Assembly: GCF_033096445.1 (NCBI RefSeq)
Contig: NZ_AP028155.1
Location: forward strand, 1,927,880-1,991,879
Reading direction: 5' to 3'
Origin: Butyricimonas faecihominis
GTDB lineage: Bacteria; Bacteroidota; Bacteroidia; Bacteroidales; Marinifilaceae
DNA: 64,000 bases
Both the position numbers and the translations under genes were made by a program. The first letter of the stretch is position 1; each line of letters opens with the position of its first letter. Under the pieces are notes generated by a model. The model did no database searches. It was given only the letters and a program-made list of their open reading frames with translations, and had not been told where the DNA came from. Shown in pieces: positions 25,992-34,398 of the stretch.

Positions 25992-27257
25992 TTATTTTTT
26001 CTTAAAGATCAAGTGTTCCATGATCAACACGGTAATCACCCCCATCACGAAACCATTCCCCACGATCGGCTTGAACAAAGAAGGTATCAGATTCAACACT
26101 CCCTCCGGGGCAAACGACAACAACAAAGCAACCATCAACGGCAGCCCCACGACTACCCCGCTATCAAAATCCGTGATCGCCTTTTCCCTCACCAACATCT
26201 GTAACCCGGCGGCCAATTGCGTTGCCATCAAGTAGAGCAAAATCGCACCCATCACCACGCCCGGTATCGTCACCAGCATTCCCACAACAGAAGGGAAAAA
26301 AGCACACAAAATCAACCCGGCCCCGGCAGGTAACAAGGTATAGCGAGAAGCGCATCCCGTGGCAGAAATCACCCCCGGGCTCATGGAATAATCCACCGGG
26401 CCTATCACGCCGAACAAACCGGACAGGACGTTCGTCACTCCTACGATCCCGACACCTCGTGTGGTACGCTGATCCATTTGATCAGCCTGTAACATATGTC
26501 CTACGGCTTGTATCGAACCAAGCTCGTTCACAATCAAAGCTATATAACAAAATAAGAAGGCCAGAATCGTCCCCGCCTCGAAGTTCAATGGGAAATTAAA
26601 AACAGTCGCTTGTTCCGGTATTATCCCAGCTCCCGTTGAAACCAGAGTCGGGAATCCAAACACCCCGTAATACACCAACACTCCCCCCACAATTCCCCAT
26701 AACACCGTGGTTGACTTCCATATTCCCCGTAATAATTTATTCCCGATCACCAAAGCCAGCACCATCACCAGCGTGAAAAACAAATTAAACAAGGCATGTA
26801 TCGCATCTCCCAACACCAGTTTCAAGATCACCGGTGTCAGCGTGAAAGCGATCAAAATCAAGATCACCGTAACGATACGAGGCGTAAACACGAATTGCAA
26901 CTTCCCCAATAACCCGCTATATGCCAGCACGGTCAAAACCAAACCGCCCACCATAATCCCCGTGTAAACAGCCGGAATCCCCGACGACACTGTAGACAAA
27001 ATCCCAATTAGCAACACCGATGCCGGCCCAATGATCAGCGGTAACCGATGTCCCCACAACACCTGTACAATCATCGCTATCCCCATGATCCCGAACAATT
27101 TTTGCAAATAAAATGTCTGTTCTGCCACATCCGTGTAATGAAGTTGCGACACAATAATTCCCATGATCACCACACAAGGGAGAGAGACAATCCACCACTG
27201 CAACCCGTACATCAACATGGGTAAAATCCCCGGCTTATCATTCAACTCGTATTTCAT
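25992..27257 (-). CDS. NCS2-family nucleobase permease
   Basis: A 421-residue inner-membrane protein with about 12-14 hydrophobic helices, of the nucleobase:cation symporter-2 (xanthine/uracil permease) family. Typical features are the half-helix region PLIIGPASVLL and the conserved segment VNELGSIQAVG, corresponding to the family's substrate-binding glutamate motif, then GVTNVLSGLFGVIGPVDYS and SPGVISATG. The substrate is a purine, pyrimidine or related compound. No nucleotide-salvage genes adjoin it. Possibly the last gene of no operon, standing alone. Confidence 0.88.
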   Translation of the reverse strand: MKYELNDKPGILPMLMYGLQWWIVSLPCVVIMGIIVSQLHYTDVAEQTFYLQKLFGIMGIAMIVQVLWGHRLPLIIGPASVLLIGILSTVSSGIPAVYTGIMVGGLVLTVLAYSGLLGKLQFVFTPRIVTVILILIAFTLTPVILKLVLGDAIHALFNLFFTLVMVLALVIGNKLLRGIWKSTTVLWGIVGGVLVYYGVFGFPTLVSTGAGIIPEQATVFNFPLNFEAGTILAFLFCYIALIVNELGSIQAVGHMLQADQMDQRTTRGVGIVGVTNVLSGLFGVIGPVDYSMSPGVISATGCASRYTLLPAGAGLILCAFFPSVVGMLVTIPGVVMGAILLYLMATQLAAGLQMLVREKAITDFDSGVVVGLPLMVALLLSFAPEGVLNLIPSLFKPIVGNGFVMGVITVLIMEHLIFKKK

Positions 27258-27342
27258 ATTCTTCGAATTTTAATACGTAAAAATAGCACTTTACAGATTT
27301 CTATTCAAAAAAAACGAGAACATTTAAAATATTATTATTTCT

Positions 27343-27629
27343 CATGCGTCTACAATAGAAGTATCCGAATGTCTCTTTGATGTGGACTATTCTCCGGAAA
27401 AAAATATATGCGCTCATTGGTCTGGGAAGAACTTGACAAAGCTTTGGCAGAACTTCCCGATGAACAATGCGTTGTATTCGAATTGAATGAATTACAGAAC
27501 TTTTCATTCAAGGAAATATCAGAAAGTACTGGCATTCCCGTCAACACCCTTATTTCCCGGAAACGATACGCCATTCTCTATCTCCGGGAAAGACTTTACA
27601 ATTTACACGAGGAACTGCTTGATGAATAA
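27343..27629 (+). pseudogene. Sigma-70 factor remnant (region 4), truncated and frameshifted
   Basis: The frame from 27408 encodes a clear sigma region 4: RSLVWEELDKALAELPDEQ, then FSFKEISESTGIPVNTLISRKRYAILYLRERL (in part). Just upstream, in a different frame, SECLFDVDYSPEK reads as the linker that precedes it in homologues. The two frames meet at an A-run (27398-27404), which points to a frameshift. Regions 1 and 2 are missing, as the window upstream holds only the NCS2 gene. So this is a dead ECF-type sigma gene. Confidence 0.75.
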
Positions 27630-27779
27630 GTACTTTCGACCCGAAACCCTCAAGCGATCACCATCCGTCATCAAAAGCTCTATCCTCATCACATTTTCAA
27701 GACACAAGGAGCGAGAACTTCCACTAAAAATCCGTATGTTTGTAAATAAAGTTTCTAACCATTTAAACAATATAAGCAC

Positions 27780-28673
27780 ATGGACGATCAACAAAAAGAT
27801 CAGAAAGTATTTCGCCAAAACCTAGATGAAAAAGGAAGTTTCCAGACGCTATTCCAAATATATTTATTATTTACCGAAAAAGGTACCCGCCCCGACGGGA
27901 AGAAGATCCAAAAGGCATTATTATCCAAATTCGAAAAGGTAGATATAGTAGCCAACGTGAAGGATTCCCTCTCAACTTTTGCTATCTGGAAATACATCGT
28001 GGAATACAAGGATAAGCAACGCCTGCCCGCACAAGTATTGATGTCCGACTTCGAAAACTTCGACGGAAACAATATCGACTTGATGCAACGCAGCCAGCTA
28101 TGGGATTGCCCGGAAAAAGACGAGATTCTCGCCAATTGCAAATATAAAATCATGCTTTCCGACTTCATGGCTTCCGGTCTCCCTTATAAAGAACGTTGTG
28201 CCATGTTAACGGAATGGCTGGAAACTACCCTCGAACTATTTCCGGACTGTGTTGCCGTGTGGACTCCCTCAAGCGGCAAACTGCTAACCCGTGAACAGGT
28301 TTTAAACAACCCGTGGGCCGCTCCCACACGATTTCTTCATTTCGGGATGAACATCCGTCTTTTCAACATACAAAACACGAACGACATGATGGTGGACACG
28401 CTCGGGCTATACGCTATCGGTTTACCCGACATCCAATACCATTTCCACGATTTGGATCCTAACGCCGTGGTTAACCATGCCTACAACGCCACGGCATACA
28501 TTTTCGACACGGACGCTTCTATCAAGGACGGGGAAACCATCGACGGGATCTCGGAACAAGGTATTGACCGCAGCATACAATGGAAATGCCAATACGAACG
28601 ATCCCTCATCCAACCCGACCGGGAAGTCATGGACATCTGTCCCGGACAATACGCAGCAGGCGCAAGGGAATAA
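27780..28673 (+). CDS. DUF4261-domain protein
   Basis: A 297-residue soluble protein. The central part carries the DUF4261 pattern: VAVWTPSSGKLLTREQV, then RFLHFGMNIRLFNI and MMVDTLGLYAIGLPDIQYHFHDLDPN (in part). No catalytic motif is known. The start ATG is preceded by a -7 box TATGTTTG (27735-27742). The next two genes follow at 59 and 44 bases on the same strand, so this heads a likely three-gene operon with an FMN reductase-like protein and a methyltransferase; that grouping suggests small-molecule or stress metabolism but is not decisive. Confidence 0.75.
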   Translation: MDDQQKDQKVFRQNLDEKGSFQTLFQIYLLFTEKGTRPDGKKIQKALLSKFEKVDIVANVKDSLSTFAIWKYIVEYKDKQRLPAQVLMSDFENFDGNNIDLMQRSQLWDCPEKDEILANCKYKIMLSDFMASGLPYKERCAMLTEWLETTLELFPDCVAVWTPSSGKLLTREQVLNNPWAAPTRFLHFGMNIRLFNIQNTNDMMVDTLGLYAIGLPDIQYHFHDLDPNAVVNHAYNATAYIFDTDASIKDGETIDGISEQGIDRSIQWKCQYERSLIQPDREVMDICPGQYAAGARE

Positions 28674-28732
28674 TCCGAACATTTATCAAAAACACACGTA
28701 CAAGACAACAGCAATCAAAAACAAAAAAACAC

Positions 28733-29368
28733 ATGAAAGTAATAGCAATCAACGGAAGTCCCCACCCACAGGGGAACACCTTCCATGCTTTAAAAACCAT
28801 TGGTGAGGAATTAAAAAAAGAAAACATAGAGTTTGAAATACTCCAAGTCGGGAGCCAGAATATTCACGGGTGCATGGGATGCAATATGTGTTTCCGGAAC
28901 AAAAACGAGAAATGCGTAATCACAACCGACTCATTCAACGAACTACTACAAAAGATCAAAGACGTTGACGGCATTATCCTAGGTTCACCCGTTCATTTTT
29001 CCGGTATCGCCGGAACCATGAAATGCTTTCTCGACCGGGCATTCTACGTTTCCGGGGCTAATGGCAACTGGTTCCGTCACAAGGTCGGTGCAGCAATTGT
29101 TGCTGTTCGTCGTTCAGGAGGTTCGCACACACTTGACGGGCTGTATCATTATCTCACGTATTCTGAAATGCTTATTCCCTCATCTAATTACTGGAACATC
29201 ATCCACGGGTTGAAAGCCGGAGAGGCCATTCAAGATGCAGAAGGAAACCAAATCATGCGAGTACTTGGGAAAAACATGGCATGGCTACTGAAAATGAGAG
29301 AGCAAACAAAAGATATACTTGCAACCCCGGAAACTGAAACCAAAATAATGACAAACTTTATCCGGTAA
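28733..29368 (+). CDS. NADPH-dependent FMN reductase-like flavoprotein
   Basis: A 211-residue flavodoxin-fold protein. The N-terminus MKVIAINGSPHPQGNT is the FMN phosphate-binding loop, followed by CMGCNMCFRNKNEKC, the pair of CxxC-like cysteines typical of the iron-sulfur flavoprotein-related NADPH-reductase group, and ILGSPVHFSGIAGTMKCFLDR for the isoalloxazine-binding strand. The start at 28733 is set by the MKVIAI pattern; the frame is open further upstream without likeness. It probably reduces quinones, metals or nitro compounds; the natural substrate is unknown. Second gene of the DUF4261 run. Confidence 0.85.
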   Translation: MKVIAINGSPHPQGNTFHALKTIGEELKKENIEFEILQVGSQNIHGCMGCNMCFRNKNEKCVITTDSFNELLQKIKDVDGIILGSPVHFSGIAGTMKCFLDRAFYVSGANGNWFRHKVGAAIVAVRRSGGSHTLDGLYHYLTYSEMLIPSSNYWNIIHGLKAGEAIQDAEGNQIMRVLGKNMAWLLKMREQTKDILATPETETKIMTNFIR

Positions 29369-29412
29369 ATGTAAACACACCTATCTCTTTCGCAGAGAAA
29401 TTATACTTTATC

Positions 29413-30147
29413 ATGAAAGAAAATAAATACGATGACGAGAAATTCTTCCATCAATATAGTCAAATGTCCCGTTCCATGGATGGCCTAAAAGGAGCCGGAG
29501 AATGGCACGCATTACAAAAAATACTCCCGGACTTCCAAGGGAAACGAGTACTGGATTTAGGCTGTGGTTTCGGGTGGCATTGTCAATATGCTATTGAACA
29601 TGGCGCAGTCCACGCCTTGGGAATTGATCTTTCACACAAAATGTTGGAAGAGGCCACCAAACGAAACAACTCTCCTCGCATCGAATACAAATGTATGGCG
29701 ATCGAAGACTTCGATTACACGCTAGAGAGCTATGACATCGTCATCAGTTCTCTAACCTTTCATTATTTGGAATCATTCCCGGATATTTGCGAGAAGGTAC
29801 GCCGATGCCTCACTCCCGGTGGCACCTTTGTTTTCTCCGTCGAGCATCCCGTGTTCACGGCTTACGGCAGTCAAGACTGGTACTATGACGAGCAAGGAAA
29901 CATCCTCCACTGGCCGGTAGACCGCTATTTCTCGGAAGGAAAACGAGAGGCCATTTTCTTGGGCGAAAACGTGACCAAATTCCACAAGACACTAACCACC
30001 TATGTAAATGGGCTTATCCAAAACGGTTTCGAAATCACCGGACTCGTGGAACCTGAACCAGATAAAACTCTTTTGGATTCCATTCCGGGTATGCGTGACG
30101 AGTTACGACGTCCCATGATGTTAATCATCTCCTCAATCAAGAAATAA
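29413..30147 (+). CDS. Class I SAM-dependent methyltransferase
   Basis: A 244-residue methyltransferase of the UbiE/Coq5-like type. Motif I VLDLGCGFGWHCQYA and motif post-I ALGIDLSHKML are clear, with SLTFHYLE as motif II and CLTPGGTFVFSVEHPVF as motif III. No membrane helix. It lies 44 bases after the FMN reductase-like gene and converges on the SH3 membrane gene with a five-base gap. The substrate cannot be assigned; no quinone-biosynthesis gene is nearby. Confidence 0.88.
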   Translation: MKENKYDDEKFFHQYSQMSRSMDGLKGAGEWHALQKILPDFQGKRVLDLGCGFGWHCQYAIEHGAVHALGIDLSHKMLEEATKRNNSPRIEYKCMAIEDFDYTLESYDIVISSLTFHYLESFPDICEKVRRCLTPGGTFVFSVEHPVFTAYGSQDWYYDEQGNILHWPVDRYFSEGKREAIFLGENVTKFHKTLTTYVNGLIQNGFEITGLVEPEPDKTLLDSIPGMRDELRRPMMLIISSIKK

Positions 30148-30152
30148 TAAAC

Positions 30153-31070
30153 TTAATAACGATACACAACATAATAATGCCTATCTCCCGATCCCGCTAT
30201 GAACAAACCGATAGCGAGTAAAATAACTACGCCAATAAAAAAAATGGAAGAAGCGATGAGCGAAACCGATCCCAAAAGAAACAAAATAGAGACAATCGAG
30301 GCTCTCCAGAAATTCCGGATTATAAAGTAGTTCATCACAATTTGCACGCACCGAGCCACCAAGAATCCACAAATTAAATACACTCCCATATCCACATCAG
30401 CCAAGTAAAAAATAATCGCCAAAATGACCGCAACGACATAGGAATAAACACCCACACTCAAATTATACCCGGATTCATGGCAAATCTCACGAATAACTTG
30501 AAGATTTAATAGAAGTTGCTTTAACAAGACAAAACCATATAGAAAAAAGTTGACAACCGTCCAAAGCCAACCGACCTCATCAGGAAAGCAGAACCACGGT
30601 AAACCATTGTAACCGAAGAAAAAAATAAGTTCCATGACGCCGATAGCTACAAGTCCGAGGCCCCCCACAATCCATTTTATTTCCAGAGAATCACGAAACA
30701 TCCGTCGAACCAGCAAAGTAAAGCATAACGTCAATAGAATCAGTAAAGGCAAATAACTAATCGGTCCCTGTTTAAACAATCCCCATAATCCACGAAAAAA
30801 GTCGTCAGCAGATTGTTGTTTCGTTCCCCTAAGCGGCATAATATACTTTTTACTGACATAAGCCTGTTTTCCATCAAACTCTACTTGCGCCCATGTTCCC
30901 TCCATTTTCAACACGTGGACCGTATCTTTAGAAGCTAATTTTCCAATCACATCAAACTCGCTTCCCGCACCGGAACGAACATGAAGAGAACCACGTGAAA
31001 CCACCCGGTAATCTAGAGCATCCACAACTAATGAAAAAAAAATACAGAGTAATAAAAAACAATATTTCAT
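30153..31070 (-). CDS. SH3-domain membrane protein
   Basis: A 305-residue inner-membrane protein. After a signal peptide or first helix (MKYCFLLLCIFFSLVVDA) comes a bacterial SH3-type domain (residues 20-75: RGSLHVRSGAGSEFDVIGKL, WAQVEFDGKQAYVSKKYI, in part), then several hydrophobic helices to the C-terminus. The start is ATG 31070; the frame extends to a GTG seven codons up. Such SH3_3 domains often bind peptidoglycan or peptides in the periplasm. Function unknown. Confidence 0.7.
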   Translation of the reverse strand: MKYCFLLLCIFFSLVVDALDYRVVSRGSLHVRSGAGSEFDVIGKLASKDTVHVLKMEGTWAQVEFDGKQAYVSKKYIMPLRGTKQQSADDFFRGLWGLFKQGPISYLPLLILLTLCFTLLVRRMFRDSLEIKWIVGGLGLVAIGVMELIFFFGYNGLPWFCFPDEVGWLWTVVNFFLYGFVLLKQLLLNLQVIREICHESGYNLSVGVYSYVVAVILAIIFYLADVDMGVYLICGFLVARCVQIVMNYFIIRNFWRASIVSILFLLGSVSLIASSIFFIGVVILLAIGLFIAGSGDRHYYVVYRY

Positions 31071-31196
31071 AATGATCCCCAATTTATTCACTAAACGCCA
31101 AGTAAATATTTACAAATATATAATTTTTAACGGAATCTCGTGTTTTACTAACGTAATTTATCACAAACATCAGGAGGGATGCATGAAACAGAATGA

Positions 31197-31227
31197 ATAA
31201 AAAACAGGTTCATATTTGAACCTGTCT
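31197..31227 (-). terminator. Terminator of the tyrosine-phosphatase gene
   Basis: ACAGGTTCA pairs with TGAACCTGT around a short AT loop, followed on the minus strand by a T-run (plus-strand AAAAAA at 31198-31204). It lies about 20 bases after the stop of the phosphatase gene. Confidence 0.8.
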
Positions 31228-31247
31228 CAACACGAAAACACCTAATT

Positions 31248-32330
31248 CTAATACAGATACAACTTACGAAGTTTCTCCACATCCACCCCCAACTGCTGCA
31301 CTAAAAACTTATCCATTCCGCCATAATTCTCGTCTATCGTGGTTAATGCCATTTCGATATACTCTTTCTGCACGGAACTAATATAATACATACATTCTGC
31401 CATCTTATTATCCCCGTATAGAGCTTTCATTGCCTCCATCGTCACACCCGTCAACTCATTTGTCAACATATAGTCTTCAATGATCGTTTCTCGGTCAACA
31501 CCTAAAGCTGCCAAAAACAAGGCTGCCGCAAATCCGGCCCGATCCTTTCCAGCCGTGCAATGGAACATTAACGGAGTCTTGTCTGCCTCCATCAACGTCT
31601 TGAAGAAAGATTTGTATTCTGCCTGAAAACTGATTACAAACTCCCGGTTCCCGTCTACCAGATATTGTTTAGCCCCCTCCACACCCCCTCTTCTGATAAC
31701 ATCCGAAACATCAATGGAAGACAAATTTCCGGGTTCGATCGGATAATTAATACAATTCACAGTTGTCGTGGGAACCTTATCCGGTTCTGCCTCTTGTTCG
31801 CTACTTGAACGGAAATCGATCACAGTCTTTAAGGGGATCGTTGCCAAATACGCTAAATCATCTTCCGTGAGACTGTTACATTTTCCTGAACGGAACACCA
31901 ATCCCCACTTCACCCGGCGTCCATCCTTCGTTTTATAACCTCCCAGATCCCGGAAATTAGACTGTCCCACCATCGGCAATTGTCTTAATCCCAAGGCCGT
32001 TCTAGCTCCACCGGCCCATTCCAAGCAATAGAGCTGATATTTTCCCGTGTTCAATTCTGTCGTTCCCTTCGTATTTCCTTGTAACAAAGGTTCATCAAAA
32101 AGAATAGAATTACTATTTTCCCCGCCATACACTTTCCACTCTCCCTCTTTTAATATTTCAATACTGGTTTTCTTAGACTCTTTATCGGCCTTTATTGTTG
32201 CATAAGAGCTTATATTCGTCCCCGAATACAAATTCGTATTAATTGAATCATCATCTGAACAAGCCAACACTCCAACCAACATGGCAAAAACAAAACACCA
32301 CTTACTCATTTTTAATAAATACTCTTTCAT
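31248..32330 (-). CDS. Tyrosine-protein phosphatase lipoprotein
   Basis: A 360-residue lipoprotein: signal peptide with lipobox LVGVLAC, acylated C24. The C-terminal two thirds are a protein-tyrosine-phosphatase domain of the PF13350 type (Y_phosphatase3): NFRDLGGYKTKDGRRVKWG (residues 125-143), then the catalytic P-loop HCTAGKDRAG with nucleophile C258 and R264. Family members dephosphorylate phosphotyrosine and, in some cases, phosphoinositides; the substrate here is unknown. N-terminal residues 40-115 look beta-rich and may be a separate domain. It appears monocistronic. Confidence 0.88.
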   Translation of the reverse strand: MKEYLLKMSKWCFVFAMLVGVLACSDDDSINTNLYSGTNISSYATIKADKESKKTSIEILKEGEWKVYGGENSNSILFDEPLLQGNTKGTTELNTGKYQLYCLEWAGGARTALGLRQLPMVGQSNFRDLGGYKTKDGRRVKWGLVFRSGKCNSLTEDDLAYLATIPLKTVIDFRSSSEQEAEPDKVPTTTVNCINYPIEPGNLSSIDVSDVIRRGGVEGAKQYLVDGNREFVISFQAEYKSFFKTLMEADKTPLMFHCTAGKDRAGFAAALFLAALGVDRETIIEDYMLTNELTGVTMEAMKALYGDNKMAECMYYISSVQKEYIEMALTTIDENYGGMDKFLVQQLGVDVEKLRKLYLY

Positions 32331-32469
32331 AATCTTTTTTTCTTTTCATTTAACGCCACAAAGAAAAGCTTGTAATATTACCGAACGATTACATTCTTGT
32401 GAAAGAACAATTACAACTATTTATCCTCATTCCCTTGTATTATACCCCGGAATAACGTAATTTTACCAT

Positions 32470-33399
32470 ATGATCATCAGTGCAAGCAGAAGAACAGACA
32501 TCCCTTCATTCTACTCAACATGGTTTTTTAACCGTGTTCGGGAGAAACACGTTCTTGTTCCGAACCCCTTCAACCCGAAACAAATCAGCCGGGTCAGACT
32601 AACGCCAGACGTGGTGGACTGTATTGTATTCTGGACCAAAAATCCGACTCCGATGCTTGATAAACTTAACCATCTAAAAGAGTTCAAATATTACTTTCAA
32701 TTCACACTTAACGCTTACGGAAAAGAAATTGAAACCAATCTACCTTCTTTCGAACAAAGAATAGACACCTTCAAACGCCTCTCCGACCTCATCGGGAAAG
32801 AAAAGGTCATCTGGCGTTACGACCCGATCTTGACAAACGAAACCTATAACACGGATTTTCACAAAACTACTTTCTTCAAAATTGCCACACAGCTCAAAGA
32901 TCACACCGAAAAATGCATGATTAGCTTTATTGACTATTACAAACATATCCGTCCATCTCTCTCTTCCCAGAATATACACCCGCTTACACTGGAAGAGATT
33001 CGGGAAATGGCATATTCTTTCCGGCAGTCCATCTCCTCGACCCCAATTCAACTAAACACCTGTACCCGGAAAGTAGACCTTTCCGATATGGGAATTCCTG
33101 CCGGAATGTGTATTGACCGGGAATTAATAGAAAGACTCACAGGCTACCCGATTTCCGCACAGAAAGATAAAAACCAACGAGACGTTTGTCGCTGTATTGA
33201 AAGTATAGACATCGGCTCCTACGACACCTGTTTCAATGGCTGCCTCTATTGTTATGCTAACACAGCCAAACACAAACCGTTCCGTAACCTACAAAAGCAT
33301 GATCCCGCCTCCCCGAAACTCATTGGACAGGTAAACGATGACGACATCATAAAAGATCGAGCCATGTATAGCCTCAGACGTGATCCCACGTTATTCTGA
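32470..33399 (+). CDS. DUF1848 protein with a C-terminal cysteine cluster
   Basis: A 309-residue protein of the DUF1848 family, recognised by MIISASRRTDIPSFYSTWFF, VFWTKNPTPML and YYFQFTLNAYGKEIE. The C-terminus holds C240, C242, C254, C258 and C261 (TCFNGCLYCYAN), a CxxxCxxC arrangement like the radical-SAM motif but placed at the end of the chain rather than the start. A 4Fe-4S cluster is plausible. Function unknown. It is divergent from the phosphatase gene and converges with the sugar kinase with only five bases between. Confidence 0.8.
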   Translation: MIISASRRTDIPSFYSTWFFNRVREKHVLVPNPFNPKQISRVRLTPDVVDCIVFWTKNPTPMLDKLNHLKEFKYYFQFTLNAYGKEIETNLPSFEQRIDTFKRLSDLIGKEKVIWRYDPILTNETYNTDFHKTTFFKIATQLKDHTEKCMISFIDYYKHIRPSLSSQNIHPLTLEEIREMAYSFRQSISSTPIQLNTCTRKVDLSDMGIPAGMCIDRELIERLTGYPISAQKDKNQRDVCRCIESIDIGSYDTCFNGCLYCYANTAKHKPFRNLQKHDPASPKLIGQVNDDDIIKDRAMYSLRRDPTLF

Positions 33400-33404
33400 C
33401 AGAA

Positions 33405-34286
33405 TTAAAGCCACCCTTTCAGCTCATCGGGCAACATCGGCATTGCCCCCGTCTGACTACAAACAAAAGCGGAAACCTCCACGGCAAAACGATGAGCCTC
33501 AACCATTGATCTCCCTTTCAAAACCGCAGCACAAAATGCTGCCGTGAAAGAATCCCCGGCTCCCACCGTGTCTGCCACCTTCACATGAGGGGTATCCAGA
33601 AATGACCGTATATCACCCGCAAACACGTAACTTCCCTGCACCCCACACGTAAGTATCAACACCTCCAGATCAAACCGATCCATCATCTCCCTACACCTCT
33701 TTTCTACCGATTCTTCCGACAATTCTAATAAATCGGATAAAATACCCAATTCTTCATCATTCAATTTCAATATATTACATCGGGCCAAAGAATCTTTCAA
33801 AACCTCTACCGTGTAAAAATGCTGACGAAGATTTATATCAAAAACTTTATACGCCCTCCCGGACATAGCCTCCAAAAATCGGTTCAACGTTGCACGAGTC
33901 ACCACATTCCGTTGCGCCAGAGACCCAAAACAAACACAACGAACCTGACAAGCCAATCGATCAAGTTCTGGGGTGTACGGCACGTTATCCCACGCCACGC
34001 CCTGTTTTATTTCGTAACAAGGAATCCCCTCTCCATCCAGCGTAACTTCAACGATACCCGTCGGGAAAGGCACTCGTTCCACCCAATAGCGTAGCCCCTT
34101 CCCGTTAAAATTTTCCAGAATCTCATCTCCCAACACATCTTCCCCCACAGCACTCACCACCCGGCTATCAAAACCGAATTGCGACATATGATAAGCAAAA
34201 TTAGCAGGAGCACCGCCAATCCTTTTTCCTTCCGGAAACACATCCCAAAGAACCTCTCCGATTCCCACGATAATATCATTCATCAT
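33405..34286 (-). CDS. PfkB-family sugar kinase (fructokinase-like)
   Basis: A 293-residue kinase that phosphorylates a sugar, most like fructokinase: VGIGEVLWDVFPEGKRIGGAPANFAYH carries the sugar-binding N-terminal signature (in part), and the C-terminal DTVGAGDSFTAAFCAAVL has the ATP-site and catalytic base Asp (GAGD). Three consecutive start codons are possible (GTG 34289, ATG 34286, ATG 34283); I take the first ATG. It is downstream of the SusC/SusD locus but separated by a strong hairpin, so is likely transcribed alone or by read-through. Confidence 0.87.
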   Translation of the reverse strand: MMNDIIVGIGEVLWDVFPEGKRIGGAPANFAYHMSQFGFDSRVVSAVGEDVLGDEILENFNGKGLRYWVERVPFPTGIVEVTLDGEGIPCYEIKQGVAWDNVPYTPELDRLACQVRCVCFGSLAQRNVVTRATLNRFLEAMSGRAYKVFDINLRQHFYTVEVLKDSLARCNILKLNDEELGILSDLLELSEESVEKRCREMMDRFDLEVLILTCGVQGSYVFAGDIRSFLDTPHVKVADTVGAGDSFTAAFCAAVLKGRSMVEAHRFAVEVSAFVCSQTGAMPMLPDELKGWL

Positions 34287-34336
34287 CACGTGTATTTAGT
34301 CATAAAATGCATATACAAAAGAAAGCAATTGATATG

Positions 34337-34384
34337 AAAAATCGGTATTTCCCCAAACAAATATTTTAAGAAATACCGATTTTT
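34337..34384 (-). terminator. Terminator of the SusC/SusD operon
   Basis: A perfect 14-bp stem: AAAAATCGGTATTT (34337-34350) with AAATACCGATTTTT (34371-34384), loop of 20 bases. The T-rich arm on the minus strand serves as the tail. It lies 15 bases after the last gene of the uptake locus. Confidence 0.85.
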
Positions 34385-34398
34385 ATAATCATTAACCA

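Noticed and set aside
27623-27825. A 67-codon plus-strand frame after the sigma relic
   Set aside because: No family likeness, and it overlaps the start of the DUF4261 gene, whose own -7 box lies inside it.
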